Origin: an uncultured Muribaculaceae bacterium
GTDB taxonomy: Bacteria > Bacteroidota > Bacteroidia > Bacteroidales > Muribaculaceae
Assembly (NCBI GenBank): GCA_910586455.1
Contig: CAJUHX010000007.1
Coordinates: 1 to 63,143 of the forward strand
DNA length: 63,143 nucleotides
Direction of reading: 5' to 3'
In this document: piece after piece, positions 52,168 through 59,905 of the stretch
Layout of the letters: each line of letters begins with the position of its first letter
Numbering within the stretch: the stretch's first letter is position 1
Translations under genes and position numbers: made by a program
The notes under the pieces: generated by a model
Databases searched by the model: none
Told to the model about the DNA's origin: nothing
Seen by the model: the letters and a program-made list of their open reading frames with translations, nothing else

Positions 52168-54108
52168 ATGAACAGAACTTTACTATTTATGTCGGCCCTG
52201 GCATTATGCGGCAGCAGCATGCTGGCTCAGGCTTACGACTTAATTCCGCTGCCTTACAAGGCTGAGGTGCCTGTTGCTACTGTTGTGCCTTTAGCCGATG
52301 AGGCCGGCCTCTCCATGGAGTACCGTCTTTATCAGGGCACCGACATTCAGGGCCTGCAGGCAACCGGTCTGTCGAGCGGCGAAGTGAAACTTGCCGTCTG
52401 CATGCCGGCGGCTGATGCCGCATCGTTCGCAGGCAACAAGATTACCTCGCTCAATATCGTCACCCCTCCCAATGCTGTGGACGGGCGCAACGCCAACTAT
52501 GTGCGCGACGTGACTATATTCCTCTCTGATAGCCGCGACGGCGAGCCTTTCTATACTCAGGACGCCTATCTGGGATTGATAGCCAAGACGAATGTAAACG
52601 TTAAGCTCGACACTCCCTACGAAATCCCGGCCGACAAAGAGCTGTGGTTCGGATACTCCTTTACACTTAACCGCAATATCGCCGTCAACCAGTACTACAT
52701 AGCTAACGACGGTGTGCCAGCCGCCAACGATAACGGCTCATGGGCGCAGCTCGGCGGTCGCTGGCAGTCGATAGCCAAGTACGGCTCGCTGCTTATAGGC
52801 GCTGAAATCTCCGGCGACAATCTGCCCGTCGACAAGGCTTCGCTTATAGCTATTGAGGGTAACAGCTGGGCAGAGCAGAACCGGGCGTATACTTTCAGCG
52901 TAGGCGTGAAGAACGACGGTGCGAACGAGCTGGAAAATGCCGAAATTGAGTACTCGCTTAACGATGGCACTATACTTACCAAAACCGGCACTTTCGAAAC
53001 TCCTGTAAACACAAACGCCATAGGCTACTTCACCGCCTCACTTAACTGCACCGAGGCCGGTGGCCAGTATCCGCTCAGTGTAAAACTCACCAAGGTGAAC
53101 GGTGTGGAAGTAAGCAACGGCTCTGTTATTACCAAGACAATCGACTGCTACAGTACCGGCTCGGTATTCATGCGCAAAGTACTCGTAGAGGAAGGTACCG
53201 GCACCTGGTGTGGGTGGTGCCCCGGCGGTATGATTCTGCTCGAACAGATTAAAGAAAAGTACAACGATGGTTCTGCAATATTGGTAGGCGTGCATAGTGG
53301 CGACAAGATGGTAACCAACAGCTATTCAAGTTTTATAGACTGGGCATACAGCGGTTTTCCCCAATATACTGTCAACCGCCAGTATACAGGAGGTGTTACA
53401 ACATCCGCAGAAGCAAACTTCCAGAGATTCCAGGCTATGTACGATGAGGTAAGAGCTACTCCCGCCAAGGCAAAAATCGACCTCTTCCTTGAATGGACTT
53501 CCGACGACCGCAACAGCGTGCATGCCGAAACCCAGACCCTCTTTGCCAATGCCACTACAGGCACATACAAGGTAGCGTTTATAGTAGTGGAAGACGGCAT
53601 AGGTCCATATGCTCAGCAGAATAACTACAGCGGTACTCCGGGCTTCGGTAAGTTCTCTACCGGCGGTTCTGTTGTATCGACAATGTACGACGACGTAGCG
53701 CGTGATATCTTCAGCGCATTCGGTCTTGATGGCAGCGCCATCGTTGACCCCGAGGCAATGAACTACTACAATTACTCATACGAAGTATCGCTGGCCAAAG
53801 TATCTGATATCAGCAAGACTCGTATCGTGGCAGCTCTGCTCGACAGCTCTAACCGTGAAGTAGTCAATGTCGTTGAGGTACCCCTGTCGAATTGCTCCGG
53901 CGTAGGTAACGTAGAAGTCGCCGACGAACAGGTAAGCATACGCGGCGAAATGGGTGCGGTGGTTGTGAACGGCGCCGCTGTGACCGAAGTTTACACCGTT
54001 GCCGGTGCCCGCGTGGCTACCGCTTACGGCGAAGCAAGCATCAATCTGCCCGCCGGTCTGTACATCGTTAAGGCCGACAAACTTGTGAAGAAAGTAGTTG
54101 TGAAATAA
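52168..54108 (+). CDS. Omp28-like protein with thioredoxin-type CxxC and a T9SS C-terminal sorting domain
   Basis: The 646-residue protein has a signal peptide (about 1-24), a beta-sandwich region, a CARDB-like repeat (about 230-330) and an Omp28-type domain with EEGTGTWCGWCPGGMILLEQ (CGWC near 345), then VGVHSGDKMV and FPQYTVNRQY. The last 55-60 residues (VYTVAGARVATAYGEASINL, then PAGLYIVKADKLVKKVVVK) are a typical type A T9SS sorting domain. It should be exported through the outer membrane by the machine encoded at 38261-45320 and may remain at the surface. The function of the CxxC site is not known. It has its own promoter and terminator. Confidence 0.85.
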   Translation: MNRTLLFMSALALCGSSMLAQAYDLIPLPYKAEVPVATVVPLADEAGLSMEYRLYQGTDIQGLQATGLSSGEVKLAVCMPAADAASFAGNKITSLNIVTPPNAVDGRNANYVRDVTIFLSDSRDGEPFYTQDAYLGLIAKTNVNVKLDTPYEIPADKELWFGYSFTLNRNIAVNQYYIANDGVPAANDNGSWAQLGGRWQSIAKYGSLLIGAEISGDNLPVDKASLIAIEGNSWAEQNRAYTFSVGVKNDGANELENAEIEYSLNDGTILTKTGTFETPVNTNAIGYFTASLNCTEAGGQYPLSVKLTKVNGVEVSNGSVITKTIDCYSTGSVFMRKVLVEEGTGTWCGWCPGGMILLEQIKEKYNDGSAILVGVHSGDKMVTNSYSSFIDWAYSGFPQYTVNRQYTGGVTTSAEANFQRFQAMYDEVRATPAKAKIDLFLEWTSDDRNSVHAETQTLFANATTGTYKVAFIVVEDGIGPYAQQNNYSGTPGFGKFSTGGSVVSTMYDDVARDIFSAFGLDGSAIVDPEAMNYYNYSYEVSLAKVSDISKTRIVAALLDSSNREVVNVVEVPLSNCSGVGNVEVADEQVSIRGEMGAVVVNGAAVTEVYTVAGARVATAYGEASINLPAGLYIVKADKLVKKVVVK

Positions 54109-54131
54109 TCAGCATACCACATAAAATAGTT

Positions 54132-54167
54132 AAATCAGGCGTACCTCGGTGCGCCTGATTTTTTTTG
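54132..54167 (+). terminator. Terminator of the Omp28-like gene
   Basis: A perfect 10-base stem AAATCAGGCG / CGCCTGATTT (54132-54141 with 54152-54161) runs into a tract of T. Confidence 0.88.
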
Positions 54168-54178
54168 TATGTTTGTAT

Positions 54179-54255
54179 CCCCCGTCGTCCCGACGGGGGC
54201 GCTATCTCAGTCGAGTGCAGCCCAGCATGGGTTCCCGCGCCGGGGACGGCGCGGG
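54179..54255. repeat. GC-rich double hairpin element
   Basis: Two perfect nine-base stems, CCCCCGTCG / CGACGGGGG (54179-54187 with 54191-54199) and CCCGCGCCG / CGGCGCGGG (54234-54242 with 54247-54255), are joined by 34 bases. It lies between a terminator and the GH20 promoter and encodes no recognised gene. It is much more GC-rich than the spacers around it. Confidence 0.5.
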
Positions 54256-54307
54256 TGTACGAGAGTGGTACGGCCAATCCGCCATAAATTTGTGGCGTAC
54301 AAACAAT

Positions 54308-54338
54308 TTTGCGGTTTCACAAAAAATTATTAACTTTG
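54308..54338 (+). promoter_or_regulatory. Promoter of the GH20 gene
   Basis: TTTG at 54308-54311, a 19-base spacer and TAACTTTG at 54331-54338. It excludes the in-frame start at 54149 and agrees with the ATG at 54410. Confidence 0.72.
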
Positions 54339-54409
54339 CACAAGTACCTAAAAACACTTTGGAAATCGTTCGGAAGGCGATTGACGAATTATTTTTAGAC
54401 TTAATTGCT

Positions 54410-56650
54410 ATGGCTCCTAAAATAATGAAATTACTTGCCGTCGCAGCTTTGACAGGTGCGACCGCTTCTCTGCATGCCGAAAATACCATTACCTGGGAAA
54501 CACTCGGCAACAACTACTCGGCCGAAAATGGCAACAGCTATGTACAACGTTTTGTAATCGAGGCTGATGCGCCTTTCGAACGCCTGGCATTCTGCCAGTT
54601 CAAACGCGGCATGCATCCGGCTGATCCTGCTGACACTCTTATAGAAATACTTCCCGGCTACTTTGCAGTGGCCTCGGAGCGTTTTGCTCAGGCGGCCCCC
54701 GGTAAGCCGGTAGTGGTGGATGTGCTTACCGACGGCGCTCTGCGCAATATATCGTTTATACCCGACGGCATGCATCTGGTGGCCGGTGGCAAGGCGGTGA
54801 GCGCCCGTAATGTGCGCAAGCCGATAAGCTCCTGGCCGGCTCAATATCAGTATGCCAATGAAAATGGAGTGAACGACAGAATGATTTATGGCCCCGAGGC
54901 ATTTGCCATCAACGACAGTCTGCGCTCGGCATGGCGTCCGGCGGCATATATGCAGATTCCGACTTCCAAGAAGGTGAAACTCAGCGGCAAGACTTTCGAC
55001 TGCCCCGAATCGTTTCAGGTAAAGACGGTGAAGGTGAAGGACAAGCGCCACGATTATTATCGCGCCCGTATCGACGGCGGCCGCCTGACTGTGTACACCA
55101 ACAGCCAATATCCCGAGGCGCTGACAGCGCGTCTGTTGCAGCGCATCGAGAGTTCGGTTGACGCGTACGGCAAACTGCCTGTGGCCGATATCGAGGACTG
55201 GGCCGACCTGCCTTACCGCGGACTGATGATCGACGTGGCCCGCAACTTTACAAGCCTCGACGACATGAAGAGCCTGATAAGCCTTATGGCTGCCTATGGC
55301 CTGAATGTGCTGCACTTCCATGTGGGCGACGACGAGGGCTGGCGTGTGGAGATTCCAGAGCTGCCTGAACTGACCGAGGTGGGCGCGCGCCGCGGATATA
55401 CCGAGAGCGACGACGCAGACTTTCTTAAAGGCATATACAGCGGCAACGGCAACCCCGATGCCGAAACTCCGGCCAACGGCTTCTACAGCGTGGATGAGTA
55501 TATCGAACTGCTGCAGTTCGCCGACAGAATGGGAGTTGAAGTGATTCCGGAATTTGACTCGCCGGGTCACAGCCGCGCCGCGATACGCGCCATGGAGGCC
55601 CGCTACCGTCGCAGCGGCGATGCCTCGCTGCGCCTGATACACGACGGCGACAGCTCGCGCTACACCACTGCGCAGGACTTCCACGACAACCTGATGAACC
55701 CCGCCCTCGATGGCCCATATAAGTTCTGGGACATAGTTATGGGCTCGCTGGTGAACACCTACGCCAAGGCCGGTGTGCCTCTGCGTGCCATACATATAGG
55801 TGGCGACGAAGTGCCCGCACATGCCTGGGACGGCAGTGAGGCCGCCAACCGCCTTATGGCCGACAAGGGTATGACCCACCAGCGCAACCTGTATGCCTAC
55901 TTTGTGGAGCGTGTGGCTGAGATTGCCGCCAAGCATAAGGTAAAGATTGCCGGCTGGCAGGAAATAGCTCTGGAGCACTCGCCCGAGTACAACGCCACCG
56001 TGCAGCCACAGGTGGTGGCCGTGAACTGCTGGACCAATGCCGGAAAATTCGGTAAACAGATAGCCGAACAGGGCTTCCCACTGATACTCAGTAATGTCGA
56101 CTACTTATATTTCGACCAGACTCCGACAACTCACCCCGAGGAACAAGGTCTTACATGGGGCGGAATAGTAGATGAATTCCGTCCGCTTCATGCCACAGTC
56201 GAACGCCTCTGCCCGGGCGATGCTGCCCTGCAGGCCAAGGTAGCCGGTATCTCAGGCCAGCTATTTGCCGAAACCGTGCGCTCGCGTGCCATGATTGAGC
56301 GCTACATACTGCCGCGAATGCTCGGCCTGGCCGAACGCGCCCATAATGTGCGTCCGACTCTTAGCGACAGCGAATACTTCGGTGCCCTGAGCGGCGAGAT
56401 GGACGGCTGGGCAGCCGATGGCCGCGACTTCTACGTCCGTCAGCCCGGCATACGCCTCAGCGACGGCAAGATAGAGATGAACAGCGCCTACAGCAAGGGC
56501 TCGATACACTATACCTTCGACGGCAGCGAGCCCGTGGCCACCAGTCCGCTGTATACCGGCCCCGTGAGTGCCGCCGGAGTGAAACAGGTGCGTGCACGCC
56601 TCTTCTACGGCCCTGCAGCCAGCGTAACCTCGATACTGTATATAGATTAA
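54410..56650 (+). CDS. GH20 beta-N-acetylhexosaminidase, secreted
   Basis: The 746-residue protein has a signal peptide (about 1-23), an N-terminal GH20b domain, and a TIM barrel starting YRGLMIDVARNFTSLDDMKS, with VLHFHVGDDEGWRVEIPELP and the catalytic Asp-Glu pair in HIGGDEVPAHAWDGS. A C-terminal chitobiase-type beta domain follows (IHYTFDGSEPVATSPLYTGP). It removes terminal GlcNAc or GalNAc from glycans such as mucin. No T9SS sorting domain is seen. The ATG at 54425 is the only close alternative start. Confidence 0.92.
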   Translation: MAPKIMKLLAVAALTGATASLHAENTITWETLGNNYSAENGNSYVQRFVIEADAPFERLAFCQFKRGMHPADPADTLIEILPGYFAVASERFAQAAPGKPVVVDVLTDGALRNISFIPDGMHLVAGGKAVSARNVRKPISSWPAQYQYANENGVNDRMIYGPEAFAINDSLRSAWRPAAYMQIPTSKKVKLSGKTFDCPESFQVKTVKVKDKRHDYYRARIDGGRLTVYTNSQYPEALTARLLQRIESSVDAYGKLPVADIEDWADLPYRGLMIDVARNFTSLDDMKSLISLMAAYGLNVLHFHVGDDEGWRVEIPELPELTEVGARRGYTESDDADFLKGIYSGNGNPDAETPANGFYSVDEYIELLQFADRMGVEVIPEFDSPGHSRAAIRAMEARYRRSGDASLRLIHDGDSSRYTTAQDFHDNLMNPALDGPYKFWDIVMGSLVNTYAKAGVPLRAIHIGGDEVPAHAWDGSEAANRLMADKGMTHQRNLYAYFVERVAEIAAKHKVKIAGWQEIALEHSPEYNATVQPQVVAVNCWTNAGKFGKQIAEQGFPLILSNVDYLYFDQTPTTHPEEQGLTWGGIVDEFRPLHATVERLCPGDAALQAKVAGISGQLFAETVRSRAMIERYILPRMLGLAERAHNVRPTLSDSEYFGALSGEMDGWAADGRDFYVRQPGIRLSDGKIEMNSAYSKGSIHYTFDGSEPVATSPLYTGPVSAAGVKQVRARLFYGPAASVTSILYID

Positions 56651-56675
56651 GCTCAATTAGCAGATTTCAGGTAGT

Positions 56676-56728
56676 AATAAGCGATACGGCGGTTTTTGTA
56701 AAAAAAACCGCCGTATCGCTTATTTGGA
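56676..56728. terminator. Two-way terminator between GH20 and sufE
   Basis: A 22-base perfect stem (56676-56697 with 56703-56724) carries T/A runs on both sides, so it can stop both converging transcripts. Confidence 0.88.
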
Positions 56729-56734
56729 GTATTG

Positions 56735-57154
56735 TTATTGCTTGTTCTTGAAAGCCAGGGCATATAGCCTCATTTGTTTTACCATGGCCAGAAGACCGTT
56801 GCTCCGTGTGGGCGACAGATGTTCGGCCAGACCGATTTCGTCGATGAAGTTGAGCTCGGCGTTGAGAATCTCGTCGGGCGTATGTCCGGAGAGAACCGAC
56901 ACCAGCATGCTTATCATACCTTTGACTATTATGGCATCGGAGTCAGCCACATAGTAAACTTTGCCGTCGCGGTATTCGGCGTCGAGCCATACACGGCTCT
57001 GGCAGCCTTCAATCAGTCGGTCGGGGGTCTTGAGTTTTTCGTCAATAGGGGGCAGGGCGTTGCCCATGTCGATGATATAGCCGTAGCGGTCCATCCAATC
57101 GTCGATGTCTGCGAACTCGTCGATGAGTTCCTGCTGGCGCTGCTGTATTGTCAT
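56735..57154 (-). CDS. sufE: SufE-family Fe-S cluster assembly protein
   Basis: The 139-residue protein has the SufE fold with the sulfur-accepting Cys in LIEGCQSRVWLDAEYRDGKV and the following DSDAIIVKGMISMLVSVLSG. SufE takes persulfide sulfur from the cysteine desulfurase SufS and boosts cluster assembly. The suf operon itself is not in the window. The gene overlaps the upstream M28 peptidase gene by four bases, so it is translationally coupled to an unrelated function. Confidence 0.93.
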   Translation of the reverse strand: MTIQQRQQELIDEFADIDDWMDRYGYIIDMGNALPPIDEKLKTPDRLIEGCQSRVWLDAEYRDGKVYYVADSDAIIVKGMISMLVSVLSGHTPDEILNAELNFIDEIGLAEHLSPTRSNGLLAMVKQMRLYALAFKNKQ

Positions 57155-58158
57155 ATTTTCGGGGAATAAACTATGTTAAGAACTGTTTTGCCTACGTCGC
57201 CCAGAGTGTTGACGTCGATGTTAGTCATATCGTCCTGCATGGTATGCCAGTAAGGCGGGAAGCTGTTGGTCGTTTGGTTGTCGCACTCAATTATGTCGAC
57301 TGCGGGTATACCGGCTTCGTTCAGGAAGGTATGGTCGTCGACTACACCGGCGGTTATCCGGTTGGGAAAGCGTTCCGAGAGGCCAAGTGCAGCCGCTTCG
57401 TTCCATATTTTGTCGGTATATTCCTTTGCCTGGGTGTGCGAGGTAAATTCGCGTGCGAAGTGAGCGTCGCGTCCGCCTACCATGTCGAGCACAATTGCAT
57501 ATCGCGGCATCAGGCCGTCGGGGTAGGGCAGATTGTCAAGGAAATACTGGGTACCGAGGCACCAGCTGTCGCCGTCGTCGTTGAATCCGCCGCTGCGGCC
57601 ATAGTCTTCAGCATCCACAAGCAGAATATCGATGCCGTACGACGGCTTCTTCATTGCCAGATTCCGGGCAATTTCGAGCAGAACGGCAGTGCCACTGCCT
57701 CCGTCGTTTGCGCCGGGCAGGGGGGTGTTATGCTTCGTCGGGTCCGGGTCGTTATCGGCCCATGGGCGGGTGTCCCAGTGGGCCAGCAGAAGCAGACGGT
57801 TAGGGTTGGTGCGGTTATAGCTGGCCATGATGTTTATGATGGGCAGGCGTTCGCCGGTGTATGCTCTTACCTCACCTTTCTGCACTATAATGGTGTCGGG
57901 GTTGAAACTGCGCAGTTTGTGTTCGAGCCAGGCCGCACAGACTTTATGGCCGTTCGAACCGGGTACTCTGGGCCCGCATTCCAGCTGGCGTTCTACATAG
58001 TGATAGGCACTGTCGGCATTAAAGTTGCCCAGCACCTCTTTTTTTGCAGTCTGTTTGTCGGCTACCTTTTGCTCCTGTGAGCTTTTCGAGCCGCATGCGG
58101 TTGAAATTACGGTCAGCAACAGGCTGATTAAAAGGAATAATGACGGGTTCATAGACAT
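57151..58158 (-). CDS. M28-family peptidase / glutaminyl cyclase-like lipoprotein
   Basis: The 335-residue protein has a lipoprotein signal (LLLTVISTACGS) and an M28 zinc hydrolase fold with ligands in LLLLAHWDTRPWADND, PGANDGGSG, VDAEDYGRS, VLDMVGG and a late His in PPYWHTMQDD. In Bacteroidetes this group includes glutaminyl-peptide cyclotransferases that form N-terminal pyroglutamate on exported proteins; it could also be an aminopeptidase. The lipid anchor places it at the periplasmic face or outer membrane. A TAACTTTG box (58192-58185) lies upstream. Confidence 0.85.
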   Translation of the reverse strand: MSMNPSLFLLISLLLTVISTACGSKSSQEQKVADKQTAKKEVLGNFNADSAYHYVERQLECGPRVPGSNGHKVCAAWLEHKLRSFNPDTIIVQKGEVRAYTGERLPIINIMASYNRTNPNRLLLLAHWDTRPWADNDPDPTKHNTPLPGANDGGSGTAVLLEIARNLAMKKPSYGIDILLVDAEDYGRSGGFNDDGDSWCLGTQYFLDNLPYPDGLMPRYAIVLDMVGGRDAHFAREFTSHTQAKEYTDKIWNEAAALGLSERFPNRITAGVVDDHTFLNEAGIPAVDIIECDNQTTNSFPPYWHTMQDDMTNIDVNTLGDVGKTVLNIVYSPKI

Positions 58159-58299
58159 AAAAGCCCCATTTTAGGAACTCGTGGCAAAGTTACGAAATTG
58201 CTACAGAATTATTACAGTTTGAAATGTTTAATTGTGTTAAAACTTTAGCTGAGTGCGCAGGAAGCACGGCAGACAGTGACCATGTGTTAATATTTGTTA

Positions 58300-58347
58300 T
58301 TTTATAGTACTTGGTATTGCATAGTACTATAAAACTGCATAACTTTG
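58300..58347 (+). promoter_or_regulatory. padR promoter with a 12-base inverted-repeat operator
   Basis: TTTTATAGTACT (58300-58311) and AGTACTATAAAA (58323-58334) form a perfect inverted repeat with an 11-base spacer, covering the -33 region of a promoter whose -7 box is TAACTTTG (58340-58347). Self-repression by the PadR protein encoded 50 bases downstream is the likely role. Confidence 0.7.
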
Positions 58348-58396
58348 CGCTACCGATAATCTACAATCACTTTTTTATAAATTCAAAAACAAGGCA

Positions 58397-58720
58397 ATGA
58401 ACATCGAAAACCTCAAATCCCAGATGCGCAAGGGCATGCTTGAGTTCTGTGTGCTGTTGTTGCTGCGACATGGCGATGCCTACGCCTCGGAAATCATATC
58501 GCGCCTCAAGGAGGCCCACATGATAGTGATGGAGGGCACACTGTATCCGCTGCTGACAAGGCTGAAGAACGACGGACTGCTCACATACCGTTGGGAAGAA
58601 TCGCCCTCGGGGCCGCCGAGGAAGTATTACTCGCTCACCCCTGTCGGTAACGAACTCCTTCAGCAGCTGCGGCTTTCGTGGCAGGAAATCAACAACTCTG
58701 TTAACCATCTTGACCAATAA
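58397..58720 (+). CDS. PadR-family transcriptional regulator
   Basis: The 107-residue protein is a compact winged-helix PadR regulator: MLEFCVLLLLRHGDAYASEI, MIVMEGTLYPLLTRLKNDGL (recognition helix region) and the wing PRKYYSLTPVGNELL. PadR proteins repress nearby genes and release DNA on ligand or stress signals. It is followed after nine bases by a PspC-domain gene, a pairing common in Bacteroidetes, so the two probably form an envelope-stress unit controlled through the palindrome at 58300-58334. Confidence 0.93.
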   Translation: MNIENLKSQMRKGMLEFCVLLLLRHGDAYASEIISRLKEAHMIVMEGTLYPLLTRLKNDGLLTYRWEESPSGPPRKYYSLTPVGNELLQQLRLSWQEINNSVNHLDQ

Positions 58721-58729
58721 ATATCGAAA

Positions 58730-59782
58730 ATGAAAAAGTCATTTCCCGTAAACATCAACGGACGCATATATAATATCGACGAAGACGCATACATGCTTCT
58801 GAGAAATTATCTCGACCAGCTTCACGCCACTTTTCCCGGCGAGGAAGGCAATGAGATTGTAAGCGACATCGAAGCCCGGGTAGCCGAACTGTTCGAAGAC
58901 CGTCTGAGCAGTGGCTCGCAGGTAATAGACATCGACGATGTGAACCGCGTGATTGCCATCATGGGGCGTCCCGAGGACCTTGGCGACGCTCCGGCCGAAG
59001 AACAGAGTGCAGGAGCCGCCGGAGCTGCCGGCTCGGAAGCGGCAGGCAACACTCCGCCTCCTTTTGTGCAGGAAGAACACCCGCGCCACAAACTCTACCG
59101 CGATATCGACAATAAGATGATGGGTGGTGTACTCAGCGGTGTGGCCACATATTTCGGATGCGACCCCAATCTGCTGCGTGTACTGATGATAATCCTTACC
59201 GTATGCACTGCATTCTGGCCGTGTTTCATAGGCTACCTTATCGCGTGGGCTGTGATTCCGCCTGCCGATACACCACGCCGACGGCTGGAACTGCGCGGCG
59301 AAGCTGTGAGCGTTGAGGCCGTGGGCCGCGGCGTGCTGTCGAACGACGCCCCCGTGCAGCACCGTAGCGGCAGCGGCTTCGCCGGAGTTCTCAACGCCAT
59401 TGCCAAACTTGTAATGGGTTTTGTGGGCCTGGTGTCGGGTGCGGTAGGCATAGCCATGACAATAGGTATATTATGTATTGTCGGGGTGATGATAGCCTTG
59501 CCATTCAGCGCCGAAATCAGTGCGGAAATGGTACACCTGTTTCCTAATGGCCGCATTATTCTGGTACTTGCCTGCGGCCTGCTGAGTTGCCTGCTGGTGC
59601 TGCTGCCGTGTATAGCCCTGCTGTGGCTGGCCCTATATGTGGTGTTTGGCGTAAAAGGCTGCAGCACGGGCGCTGTAGTCGGAGCCTGTGTAACAGAGAT
59701 ACTGATATTTGTGGCCGTGATAGTCCTCAGCATCATAGTCGGTTCCGGCACCCTCGGTTGCTGGTGGTGGCACTATGTATGA
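58730..59782 (+). CDS. PspC-domain membrane protein
   Basis: The 350-residue protein has an N-terminal cytoplasmic domain (FPVNINGRIYNIDEDAYMLL, with a helix-rich IEARVAELFEDRLSSG part), a PspC domain with one membrane helix (about 118-180, RDIDNKMMGGVLSGVATYFG) and three further membrane helices toward the C-terminus. PspC proteins sense inner-membrane stress. The N-terminal domain before PspC is typical of Bacteroidetes. It is co-transcribed with padR. Confidence 0.9.
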   Translation: MKKSFPVNINGRIYNIDEDAYMLLRNYLDQLHATFPGEEGNEIVSDIEARVAELFEDRLSSGSQVIDIDDVNRVIAIMGRPEDLGDAPAEEQSAGAAGAAGSEAAGNTPPPFVQEEHPRHKLYRDIDNKMMGGVLSGVATYFGCDPNLLRVLMIILTVCTAFWPCFIGYLIAWAVIPPADTPRRRLELRGEAVSVEAVGRGVLSNDAPVQHRSGSGFAGVLNAIAKLVMGFVGLVSGAVGIAMTIGILCIVGVMIALPFSAEISAEMVHLFPNGRIILVLACGLLSCLLVLLPCIALLWLALYVVFGVKGCSTGAVVGACVTEILIFVAVIVLSIIVGSGTLGCWWWHYV

Positions 59783-59825
59783 TTTTTTAACAACCTCTAA
59801 ATGATTTTTGAGTTTCCTTTTGGTG

Positions 59826-59854
59826 GCAATCACGGTTTCAGCGGCCGTGGTTGC
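59826..59854. terminator. Weak hairpin between convergent genes
   Basis: GCAATCACGG pairs with CCGTGGTTGC over ten bases including one G-U pair. There is no T run, so a terminator role is tentative. Confidence 0.35.
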
Positions 59855-59905
59855 TGTCGTATCGAGGACTTCTGAATGTCGCCATGCCTGAGTTTGCAGA
59901 GTTTG

